Both the position numbers and the translations under genes were made by a program. Of a stretch of 64,000 bases of DNA, positions 46,785-58,722 are shown one piece after another. A model generated the notes under the pieces. It was not told the origin of the DNA, made no database searches, and saw only the letters and a program-made list of their open reading frames with translations. This stretch comes from Taenia hydatigena (taxonomy: Eukaryota > Platyhelminthes > Cestoda > Cyclophyllidea > Taeniidae), in assembly GCA_036345935.2 (NCBI GenBank), contig JADWOT020001260.1:1-64000 (forward strand), given 5' to 3'. Numbering within the stretch: the stretch's first letter is position 1; every line of letters starts with the position of its first letter.

Positions 46785-48505
46785 TATACAGGAGCACATA
46801 TATACAGCAAACTTCCACTAGCGACTGAAGAGCAGATATTCATTCTCACTAGTTTCCGTGATGATTCGGGTGCATAGATGAACAAAATGACAAAGAATGA
46901 GCATAAGCAATACAATAGGCAGATGGCCGTCTGCAGCTCAAATCGCTAACGCGCAGACTTGCATTCTCAAGGGTACAATGGGTGGAAGAACCAAATGAGA
47001 AGTGTCTGGGATATACAAAAATCATTGAAAAAGCGGATGGTTGTGACTGCATTAGGTTCACATCTCTGATTTTTCGCCACCATTGAGATTGTGCTACGTC
47101 GGTTTGCGTTAGCACAGGCTTAAGTGACGATGATGGAAAGCTCGCAATTGCTGGCCCACTCTACCTCACTTACCGACTCCCGCTTCATCTTACTGTCCAC
47201 TCCCCTCGTCCTCTACTGCTTCATTCAATTCTACTGGCACTTCTACACAACTTAGCCTGGTGTACAAATTCCATGCGGAGGCTGACACAACAAATGAAGC
47301 TGTTTTTCATTCAGTAATGATTTGATAAAGGGATGTTGTCTCTTGGGGTTAAGCTGTTTGCTGAAGATGGCTTCATTTGCGCCAAGAAGACTTGGAAATG
47401 AACCGAAACAACCTACACAGCTGCTCATCTTACTTCTTACCTCTCACTTTTATCAGCGTGCTTTACTGATCCGATTTCGCAACTTTGATGAAACGTAGTG
47501 GTATCGGAGGTAATCTATTTTGTCCATTAGATCCATACCGAAGTAGGAGATGCAGAGCCCACAAGATCAGAATTAAACAAGTGTCAAATTAATGCAATTT
47601 TCCATCCCAGTAAATAAGTGTCAAAAATGGTTCTTCTCATACTGCACTCTGATGACACATATCTGGTCAAGATAGGCGCTAAGAAACTTGGATCTTGATG
47701 CAAGCTCCCTTTGGATATGTCACCTCCATCCCATATTCTCTCCTATTTTACTATTTCGGCACCATTGCCCTACCCATGAATCAAAAGAAGCCAAAAAAGA
47801 ACAATGCATTTATTTTTTGCCTGCTCAATAAACGAACACGGCACACATCATCTTGCAGGTACTTAGTTTAGCAGTAGTGACGGTTTGTATGAATGGATGG
47901 CTGAGTGGAAGGGACACAGTGTCGATATATCATTGCATTGCCACTTTTTCTTCGGTAAATACCAGCATGATGAGAACGATCTAATCAAAGTCAAATACTG
48001 AACTGAGGGCAAAGTGAGAATCACTCCTTTAACAATTGTACCACTCGTTTGATCGCTGTCTCCCCTTTTCTTTACACTCGACTGTACATTACCGCATAAA
48101 TCCACCCAGTCGCCATCCCCACCTCTATAAAATGCGATGATTTTGGTACACTGACTGCACGAATTCGTCTCTTTACCTTCTATCGCACTACCCTACGATA
48201 CATTATACCAATGCTCCTACTGGCCTTCGTGCATCTACTTTCCTTTGCATCGGTTTAGCAAATACGTGAGCGACTGCTAAAGCAGCCCATCACCTGGTTA
48301 TCTCTTTGCCACTTAATGCTTTTACTCTAAGTTACAACCCAAAAGGATGCTCAGAAGCAATCTCAGTCAATCGAATTCCCGACAAAGTAACTCACCATCT
48401 CGACTTTTTCAAAAATGCCTTACAAGTACTTTAATGAAATTCAGAAACTTAACGCTTACGAAAGATTGAGCATGCTCAAACTTGGGATATTTGTCTACTA
48501 TGTGC
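46785..48505 (-). repeat. Right arm of large inverted repeat
   Basis: This is the reverse-complement partner of 40,352-42,425. The outer end has GAGCATGCTCAAACTTGGGA, and the inner end has CACTAGCGACTGAAGAGCAG. It lacks the 390-base left-arm segment. The outer frame is frameshifted while the inner frame is intact. Confidence 0.85.
46849..47160 (-). CDS. Inner conserved frame of the inverted repeat, right copy
   Basis: The frame is open for about 103 codons on the reverse strand and ends at TAG (HHGN then stop). It shares QSQWWRKIRDVNLMQS, SMIFVYPRHFSFGSSTHCTL and RVSDL with the left copy; the C-terminal third varies more. A donor-like CTA|GTGAGA stands at the same place as the left copy's CTG|GTAAGG, so both copies may splice there instead of terminating. 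Function unknown. Confidence 0.5.
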   Translation of the reverse strand, partial: SGPAIASFPSSSLKPVLTQTDVAQSQWWRKIRDVNLMQSQPSAFSMIFVYPRHFSFGSSTHCTLENASLRVSDLSCRRPSAYCIAYAHSLSFCSSMHPNHHGN

Positions 48506-51500
48506 CAATATTATCCTGTTCCATTGGGACAAAACGATTAAGTTTTAAAGATAGCTAGCCGCAATTAATAGATCGGTGATTGAATTTATGGCCTCTCTTT
48601 TTGATGTTAGACGAACTGACACAATTGTGTTTAGGACCGCCACTATGTAGGCTAAGGCAAAATGCTGACGAAATTTTTAAATTCTCCTAACCTAGCAATG
48701 ATGGATTTTGTGGTGTTTTAATTCATTTAACGACAAAATAATGACAGTTCAGAGATATAACAGTTTCCAAATAATTTCGTCGAACTTTGTTACACTGCAA
48801 GTGGTCTGCACCACTGTTAGGCAAGTGAGTATCAAGGCGGATTTTGCTGAGTCGATATCAAAAATTGGACGTTTGATTTTAGACTGTAGGACTCTATCTT
48901 TATTCCATTCCTAAAGCTTACCTATTCCGCCTTCAAAAAAGTCACTTTCTCTTCCAACTCAACTTGATATTTTATGATTAGTTATGGAAAGGCATTGCAA
49001 ACGCGGTTTATCAAAATGAGTCTTAGAACGAAATTGATGAAGTGTAAGTGGTTGCATACCTAGTTAGCTTCTCGAATACCAACTAGCATTCTACCCGTGT
49101 CTTATCATAGGTGCTATCTTTTTCTGTCCTCAATATAGGCTATTCCTACAAGAACTGTCTCCCTCCTTCGCGTTATTCTTTGGGTCAACTTTGCACCGCG
49201 ATGATTTGCATCTTATCATTTAAATGATCTAATGAAGCCCCTCTTTTGCTATACGTAGGTAAGATGCATTATATGTTTATAAATTTAAAGGCATTAATAA
49301 GAATAGATATAATTTGTACTTCATTAAACGTGCTGACGCTGGGCTCTGTCATTAATTTCTGCATCTTTTGCGTAAATTGTATTTAAAGACAACATTGTTA
49401 CATTGCAAATTCTAATTGAAACCCAAGTGACAGCTTTAGATGCATTTTAACTTAGTGTAGACAGCGAGGTCGTGCCTCCCTTGAAGACCTGACTAACAGT
49501 TTCAGGCTATATCCAATGCTTAAAATTGTTGGGCCATTTTACCTAAAACATGTAAGGCGGACCTGATTTCGACTTAAGTACATAAAAGCAACGAAATTGC
49601 AGCTTGAGTCACTGATTTGGCTAGTTCTTTTACTTTGTCACTATTTACTGAAAAGCAATAGCGGATGTCAAGCTTAGTTTGTTTCTGACTTAAGTTGGCG
49701 GTTGCATAACTTATCCTAAAGAAGCCAATCGACGTTTACTGACTCGACGCAAGCAGCCGAATGAGCTTACAAGTTAGCTGCCAAATAGAACCGTTAGTGA
49801 ATAGTCTACAATTAACCGTATCCCCTCAAAAACATAGATGATGGTTGTCCTTAGACATGCCAAATCTGAGACCAAATACTTAAACTCAGCTATGAACGTT
49901 GCGAGGCTCAACTCTAACGCCTCCGAGACTTTACCGCTATATAACCCTTAACCTCTACGGTCAAGATTGTTTTTCATCTTTATGTAATATTGCCTTGTTA
50001 GATTAAAGCACAGCAGTTCGGTAGAGCTCAAATTCAGCCCACCCCTGCTAACACCAAATGCTTTCCATGGAATCTCCTGACGAGTCTCTAGCTAGGGTTT
50101 TACGTCTATGGACTGTCGATGTTAAGGATTTCATGCGAATCTCCATCACTTATGGCAACGACATTGCCTTCTTTGTAATAAATATAAACATCCTCAAACT
50201 TACTTGACGGAGCGAGTGGTGAAGATTACATTTGGATGCAGGATGGTTTGTCCCGGAAAAATGCCTGCATGGCTAAATAGCATTCCGATTTTGTTGCTAA
50301 TTGTCACGCGAACCTCCTGTTCAAGAAGGTCACTATGCATTCTAAATTAAACTTTATTAACGCTGGTTGAATGTAAATACTGTACGGACCCATGTAATAG
50401 CTCTTTAAAACAAAAGTAGCCATAGTATAAATGTTCATCACTCCGCTTTGAGCCTCTAACTTATGAAATTAATTCACCCCGAATGCATATCTTACCGGTC
50501 AAGTTTCGCCTTGATACTTGAAGAGAAGGGCTTGTTTTGAGAGCAAACTTCATGGGTACAGAAACAGGATAAGATGATTGCGAATGGGTGTAGCCTTAAA
50601 AGCAACATTTATTACCCTGCCATTTCCGAGAGTGTTCGTCTGTGCTGTAATTGAACAAAGAAAGTGACCCACGCAGTCTTCCTCAGAATGCAAGGACGTT
50701 TATCTTATTTGCCGGTGATGACTCGTCTGTTCGGATGGAATAAAATTTCAGTTCGATTTGGCAAATTGTGTGCTATTTATGACTGAACAGCAAATCATAG
50801 CGATTTTATTGAAGCCTAATAGTTTATGCGAGGTGACGCTTGCCCATTGTCAGATTCTTTCCATTGATACATGATCCAGGTTAATTGCATAACAGCGATC
50901 TAAATTCAGCACTGTTTGACCATCTACATGGATCCCATTCGGATGCGAGAGACGAGGTTGAGAAATGGAGGAGGAATTATTGCATACAAACATCTAGTTT
51001 TCCACAGCATCGTATGCTATTGCGATCATCGCGACGGTAAGAAAAGTCTAGCTTATGATTTATGCTACTGAAGTGGGTGTCTTCCCTACACCTTAGCGGT
51101 CAACGCCACTGGTAACTGTGCAGACGCAATTATTTCTAGAGAACCACGAAGGAGAGTAGCGAGGTTCAAGATATTTGTGGAACTTGCGTCGTTTAACGCA
51201 GCAGTGCAAACTGCTCACACTTGTGTGCCAGAGGAGGTGGATTCAGACTGACCAAAGCATGCTGCCTCAGTCACCGCCACTAAAGCTGCTTCAATGGTCA
51301 CAGAAGTAGCCTCAGAGAATGTGTAACAGAGCCTTAATGCGGTTAAGACCATCACAACAGAATTTAAGGCAGGGGGACCGATTTCCTGGTATTACTAGAC
51401 ACCGTCTTGTGTCCTTATTTATGCAAGTTTTTGTCGCTCTCTTATTTACCCTTTCATACCAATTCAGCCCTTTTTGCATGGTCATTATTACTTCTCGTTC

Positions 51501-54500
51501 ATAGTTCTATTAGCTTCGTTCATTCAACGTTTTTGTATTCATGTATTGTGTACGGCTTCATTTACCAACTCAATCATGTGTTCTATCTGCTCGACAATTT
51601 TTATTTATTTAATTGCTCTGATCAAACAAGCTGATGTGATTTGTTTCAAATTTTCTGGCGAGTTATGAGATTGCCTTAAGGTCTCCAAGCGCAGAGGTGT
51701 TAGTTAAAAGAAATGTTGTTAAAAGCAGCCTGCTTAAGTCAAGTAATTGATTCTCATGATCATACATAACACAAAGCCATTCCCTTCGTGACTTAATACC
51801 ACTTTCCCTGATTGCGGTCCTGGTAAGATGAAGTGTCAAATGACAAGAGGTCACTGGTCTGGAAAATTGACCCTCGCCTCTATGCAGACATCAGTGTGTC
51901 ACACGTTGTGCCCATCGTTTTATGCAAGCTTCATTAAGTTCTAATGCAGTAGTAGAGTAGGGCCCTGCACACAGACACAGTCAGTTAAGTTTGACCAAAA
52001 TTCATGCAACAAGGCATGGTCTCACCATGTGTAAGAGCGCGTCTTCACCTTGTTGGATGTGGTAATAGATGCAAAAATGTGGATTTGGCCTAGGCGATGA
52101 CAGAGTCTGTGCAAGATCATTTGTGTCACTTCGCGTTTGTAGGTTAAAAGCAGGGTAGGATACTGAGCAGACAGCGCCATCTCCTACGCCCAACGTCAAT
52201 GCAATGAAAGGACTCGTTTAAGGGACATTTGATCTTGACTATGCGTGTTGGGTGGGCTTGTGGGCAATCAGGCAAGAAGATAGTTGTACCAGTTCATCAC
52301 GTAGACTGATTTATGCTACACAGTCAACGCATAAGAAACGTGCACACATTGGAACCTACGACCATTTAGCTTCCTGCAAAGCAGGTGCATTTCGATGGGA
52401 AGGAAGGACACAGAAGCGCAGACCAACGACTTCTCCCACGCGCGCCGTCATGGCTACGCATCGCTTTCAACGGGTCAGTAAGGAAAGTGCTTGCAGCTGG
52501 TTGGCTCACACAAAGACGCGCTGCGATGGCGGTTGGATTTAGTAGCGCTTATTTAGCACTTAACTATTGTGTTAATGTGGGGTATGGAATGCAGTCACCT
52601 TGATTTGCCGTGACTAAGTTCATTTGTCGAGAAAGTCATCTGCCGATTTTCAAGGCACTTTCCGCACATTGAGGTGATGCGACCACGTCATATGCAGTAT
52701 ATGTTCGCGCAAAATAATGCCAAAATCCACAGATCTGTCTCAAAATTCGACCACTTTTAGGAGGGAAATCGAAGTGGCCTCTATAAAAGAGCGCGCACAC
52801 ACGGAGGATGATAAAGTTGTTGATGGTAATTCAAGCCAAAGATAACCAAATTGAAAAAAAATCAATGCTTATTTAGGCGGTAAGTACAGGACATGTTGCG
52901 CAGTTATTGACCGAGAGATGCCAATAATTTTCCTTTTCAAAATGAGTTTGTGCCCCTTTTAATGTTATTTTTTTCTAAAGTTTTGGTCAGCATTAAAGCT
53001 TAAAAAGGGATCGCGGTGGATTTCAAATGTAAACATTCGCTCAATGAAAATTTTTGCTCTCAAATATCCAAGATTTGTCAGAGCAACACGAGTAATAGCA
53101 TAGAGCCTATCGTTATTATGGCAAGATTAAATTCAAAGGGTTGCATGTCCAACTTTACGCTATTGTATCATGTACACATTAAAAGAAACGGCAATGCATT
53201 TATCCGGCCCCTTGGACGATGCAGGCCAACGCAATTAACAAAGCCGCATTAATTATCAGCAAGCTGACCATCTGTTTCGATTTGCGTTTGCAGCAAACGA
53301 CGCAACTATATTGTATCCCTTCTTATTAAATAATAAGAACCCGATGTTCAAAGCCTGATATGCGTTTAATTCTTTTACCCGTGTGACCATCGGACCAACC
53401 GCAAGTGAAAGGCAGTGTCTTGAAGGGACGATTTTTAGTTGTCATTGCCACGTTGAATTTAATGCTTATATTATACTAGATTCAGCATATTCTGGGTGCG
53501 CTCATTCGTCACAATTTTACAGTCATCCGCGTCTCTCCTCTTCTTCAAATTAAGGTGCACAATTAAGCATATATTATCAGAAAGAGAGATTTGAAAAGAG
53601 GGTTTCGCCCATTTTGCCCACCATAAGAAGGCCTTTGCATCATTAATTTACTTTTGACACCAACCGGTTTTTGTAATTCCCAAAGTAAATAAACTGAATA
53701 CGCAGGCCATAAAATTGTCGCCTTGGTTGGTAGGATAAACGTTTACAAGTTTTGCACTTCGGTTTTTACTCTAAGTTGCGACAATCGTGTACATAGGCAG
53801 ATTGTGAGACGGATTTGTGCAGTGAGGCAAGTTAACTGCATCACTACGTCCACGTGCGACCGGTTAATGCGATTATTTAATGCTTGTGATCTGAGACCAA
53901 AATCAAACGATGCGACGGGCTGTATTTATTGGAACTTTGCTAGGGTACTTATCATGGCCGATAAATAGGTGTGACACAAGTCGCAACTTCAGGGAAAGGA
54001 TTATTGGGCATAAGCCAGAAGTTGGTGCAAAATGAGCTACCGTGGATGGTGAAATCACTGATATGATTATAAGCATTACTCTTCTGGTAAGCTTTTTAAA
54101 TATTCTACGGTTAGGTCTCTAAGGATGTAGGTAAACACTTACTAGCTCTCTAGCCCGACACAAACACTGCTGCAGGAAGATTTAGAGGCTTGCATGCGTT
54201 TAAATATAAACACTACTACTGAAGTTTCCATAGGTCTTGCAGACACTTGTACCACTGATTGTTGCAAGAAAAAGCATTGCTTATGGAAGGAGAAGACCTT
54301 TGGTTATCTAAGGACAGATTCATGGGCAGGCAAGCGCAACTATCGATATTTCAATGTCGGAACAAATCGACAAGTAGGGTTATATCTGCGCCACCGGCCG
54401 TTTTCGTCCAAAAATAATTTTTTGGAGAACAGTGGCATTGATTGGCATTTATTTGCAAGTGAGCTTAAAATTCTCAACTAAAGCCACCCAATACGCATTT

Positions 54501-57500
54501 GGAACAGTTATATTTTAAGTTCATTATCGTACAGCACGGACTAATTTAAGTGACCCCGATCCGAGTTGGACTGCTTGTTTTCTTTAGAAAGTCGATAAAA
54601 TGGCCTAAAAGACAAGCAAATGAGTCCTAAATGTACTAACAGCAGAATGGTATTTTCCCGTACTTTCATCATGATTTACGTAAGCACGGCGTACTAACCA
54701 ACAACTAGTAGTAGTACATACAACAGACGAAAAAGCTAAGGCCAACCAAAGTGGTGTTTCCAGGCTCATGCAAAAGTAGCATCATAGCAATGGTGTTGAA
54801 CTATGGCAGGCTGTTAGCACGCTCTTCTCTCTATATGATCAGGCCAAGGAGAAGATTGATGATCCATTTGTGGCAGTTGCGATGGGCTGGCGCCTATGCC
54901 ATTGGCGACGTGAACATTGTCAGTAATGGTGCTGTGTTCCACTGAAGGGAAGAGGTTGTCATGATCCCTGAGGTAGTGGCAGGCAAGGCTGCGAAGAAAT
55001 CACTAAGGGTGAAGGCACAGAATACGGTGAAAGGGAAAGAGAAGTCGAAGATGAGTTACGCTACCTGCATTGATGGTGTCGGGCGAAGTCCATCCTGATG
55101 CGAGCATCTCCTGGAAGACGATGTGTGAAATGAACACTTTCATGGACGATATTTTTGATCGAATTGCTACTGAGTCGATGTGGTAACGTACTAGAATGAC
55201 TGGAGCATCACGATCAGAGATTTATGGACTGTAGTACGCCTGTCACTGCATAGTGAGTTTGCAATCCATGGTCCGTTTCAAATGCGACTATCCAACCACT
55301 TCTCCCCTCTGCACTTTGTGTGCTCAAGTTTATCATCAGCGCCACCAGTAAGCCAGCCCGATCCATGTACTGTAGCGGCACATGCTTCAGTGTAAGCCAA
55401 TCAGTTAAGAGTATGTCTCCTAATGGCTCCTTGCATGTGACGCTAACCCAAGCGACACGCGTGAGCGAAGTCGTTGCTCTGCGTCTATGCGGTCTTCAGT
55501 CCTATCGCAATACGTTGACATTAAACGAAGGAAGGCTATCTGATCCTTTGCTTAACAGTGAGAAAACGTGCTGATATCATTGAGGATAGCAGAGTCCTTA
55601 CCAGCTCTAGAGCAGAAGGCAATCGATGTGGTAGAATTAATCTGTGCAAATCCTCTTCAGATGCCATCATTCTCATGTCCAGTGGACTAGGATTTCAGTC
55701 AAACGCAGTCAGGCCCACATGCACCTTCTAGTCTCTTTCTCATTAAGTTAACGCTGGGCATAGGATAATGAGCCGCCTGTTCAAAACTCTACCCCGCTTC
55801 CATCTTGCAAATCCAAAGCGTCAGCATTTGGGCCAAGTCTACATCTGCATTTGCATCCCTTGAGAAGAAGATGGACTTCTCCACGGTGAATTGAATACCC
55901 ACTAGTGTGTCTCTTCAGTTCTGCAGAAATTATGTTCACGCTTAACCGGCTTTGTGTCTGCTTGCATGACCTTATTCCGTTACTCGATTAGGACTCATCG
56001 CTGGACTCACAATGGCAGATATTCTAATGTGAGTAAGCAGACGGAGGTTTGGTTGTCAGGACAATGCTGTAATGCCACCTGACGCGATGTCTTCTCGACC
56101 TGCAATCAGTTAGCGGGTGATGTTTATTCACGCCATAACTGACTGCATTTTGTAATGCCACAGAATGCAACTGACGAAATCTAATAAGACTGAGCAGTTG
56201 TTTAATTTTACGTAACAGCTAAGTGGTAAGACATATCACCACCAATTGCAAGAACAGCACAATCAATTAAAGTTGCAGGCATAACTGAAGCTCAGACCTG
56301 GTAAATTTGAGTACATTAGTGAGTTTGGGAATGCTTTGAGATTGAAATACGTATATTTAAAACAAAACTATGATGACGTACAAGAGCAGATCAACATCAA
56401 GGGGAATTTAGGCACTTGGACACTCCTCAGATCATCTTATTTCGGCCTCGCTGAGAGTCCCTCTTTGGTGCAATTGTGCGAAGTCGTATGAGCCGTGCAT
56501 AGAGTTGTTGACAAGCGTTTATAGCTGTGGGTTGTAGACGTGGTATCTCACTGGCATCGTGATAAGCTCCTAATTCTAACGCGTAACATCACATAAGGAT
56601 CTGTTTTCTGTGCTTACCTCTTTGCCCAATTTGATGTTTGCACACATTTGCAGTCTTAGCAATGGAATTTAATGTGCATGGGGCTCATAACTTGGGTTTA
56701 TTAAATAAATAACGCAAAGTACAGATACATAGAAGCAAAAACCGAAGCAACTACAGCAGCCGATTCGTGAGTTTAGGATCTCTAAGGCTACGTCAAACGG
56801 ATGCCTCGATGTTCAATGCCGCAGGTAAGGAATTGGGATCAAGACGTAAAAGGAAGGTCCTGAAATGCATTTATGATACCTTCATTATGTGGCCATATAA
56901 AAAGGTGCAAAAAATAAATTACTAAATAGTAGCTTGATAAGAGCTTCATTTAACTGCTACGAATGACTGCAGCACATACTGAAGGCGAGACAGTACATAC
57001 GCCGGCTATCACAATGTAGGGCATCAGGGGTAGTGGCTCGGTAGACGCAGGATCGTATGGTAGGTTAGAGGTCCTTAGGCAACTTGAGGTCAGCGCATTA
57101 CAATGACAATAACCTAGGCCTAACAGAAGTGGTAAGATATCAAAGAATATCAGTGGCGTAATGGATGTCGGTCGCAAGTCAATGGTAATGGTAGTCCTCA
57201 GCGGCCGTTCATTGTTGAGCATAGTTATTAAGACGTCTGCATTACCGCACGTTGAATTGTGAGTGCATGACTTGCAGCTGCTACGTTCTTAGACCAAGAA
57301 TCGATTTGGCATGTTACCATCGTAAAAAGGTTACGGGTTCATTTTTGGACCGTTAATTACATTGCGCATCAATGCAAATGAGAAATGTTACTACACTCTT
57401 CTTTACGATAATGCGAATCGCACGGAGAGCAGAGCTTACAAAAGCATCCTCTACAGACAGGTTCGCTATTATTATAACAGAAAATGGCCTACCATCATGG

Positions 57501-58404
57501 CTGGTAGTTACCGAGGTCTAGTCCACCAAATGTGATTATTTGTAACCTAAGTTATCCCTCATCGTCTGATAAATTGAATATCAAAAACTGCAGCCTTTAT
57601 CGTAGTTCGCTTCATGCACGTTGCAAAACCACACCTTGTGCATTTAGTTTATTAACTTGTGCAAAGAACATAACTTGTACATTCTCCTGCAGCTTTATTT
57701 AAATGCACTTGGGGCTTTTTCTGGAATACAAATGACATGCCAACTTCATTAAAGCATCATTCCTGGTCTCACGAATCAAGTGTTGGTAAAGTAGCAAAAC
57801 ATTTGCCTTAATAAACACGCTGCATGTGACACAAATGAGCTATAGCTAACCATGTCAGAAAAAGCTATTGAAAAACGGCGAATGATAAAAAACATGGCAC
57901 TGCTGTCAATCAGGTAGAACGTTATATTAAGCAAATAGTGCAAAAAGGCATGAATAAAATCTGTATGTGGAATAACTCTAAAGGATGTGAGCTGTGCTGC
58001 ATGTATCAAGGCAAGAGCAATATTTAAAGCAAAACCACCCAAATTTCACTCAAACCGATAGCCACGCAGCACATTAGGGATAGCGAAAGCCACACGTCCA
58101 AATGATAACCACGTAAGCACTCAGAGGTGACATCTAAAATGTATTGGCAAAGCAAATTGATCTCATAAAACTAATTAAAAACGGAACTTTGTGCATAGTA
58201 GATTGCTGACGATACGATAGCGCTTTAGTTCAAGAAGTCGGCAAAGATTGGAGGAAAGGGCTGTAAGGCAAATTGGTCGTCCACTGGACAAAGTCAAAGG
58301 CAAGATGCATCATTTTCGATCGGCTACTAAAACAAAACGATATTTTAAAAGGCATTTGCTTGGAGTATTAACAGTCTGTAAGATCTGTAGCGTAATATAG
58401 TTCT
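48506..58404. other. Long stretch without supported genes
   Basis: Nearly 10 kb in which I could not support any gene, RNA gene or repeat copy. Short frames worth knowing about are 52,252-52,542 (+, GC-rich, with a competing frame at 52,385), 53,723-53,968 (+, cysteine-bearing) and 54,194-54,481 (+). None has homology, a second copy or clear splice context. Confidence 0.35.
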
Positions 58405-58722
58405 GCCCTTGGAGCTTCTTAGCTGAACCCTTAAACTCTTCCTTCCCAAAGCCTACCTATCCATCGCACGTATCGTACCCTGTGCACCTACGGCTTTGTG
58501 AACGGGCACACTGTGTTCAATATAGAACGTGGAATTTTTAAAGCATTTAATCTTGCACGCACACCTGCTTCGCTTGCTTGCTCTGCCTAGAAACACTTTC
58601 ACACTTATCACCCGCCAAAATGGCGAATGCAGGTTAATCAGGTCCAATCCACTGCACTCTTGTAGGAGATGAAAATGAGCAGGTTGGAGCCTTCTAGACC
58701 CCTCTGGTGTGAACAAAAGGGA
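58405..58722 (-). pseudogene. Decayed copy of the CELF third-RRM exons
   Basis: The reverse strand aligns with 63,034-63,360 of the CELF gene. Shared text includes the start of the RRM (EGSRRLQPAHFHLLQE against [13 protein letters not shown]), the RVISVKVFLGR against [11 protein letters not shown] stretch, and, after the intron equivalent, GTIRAMDR then a stop against NAIRAMGGY. The intron is retained and about 20 bases spanning the intron-exon boundary and RNP-1 are missing. This is a DNA-level duplicate and not a retrocopy. It cannot encode a working RRM. Confidence 0.75.
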
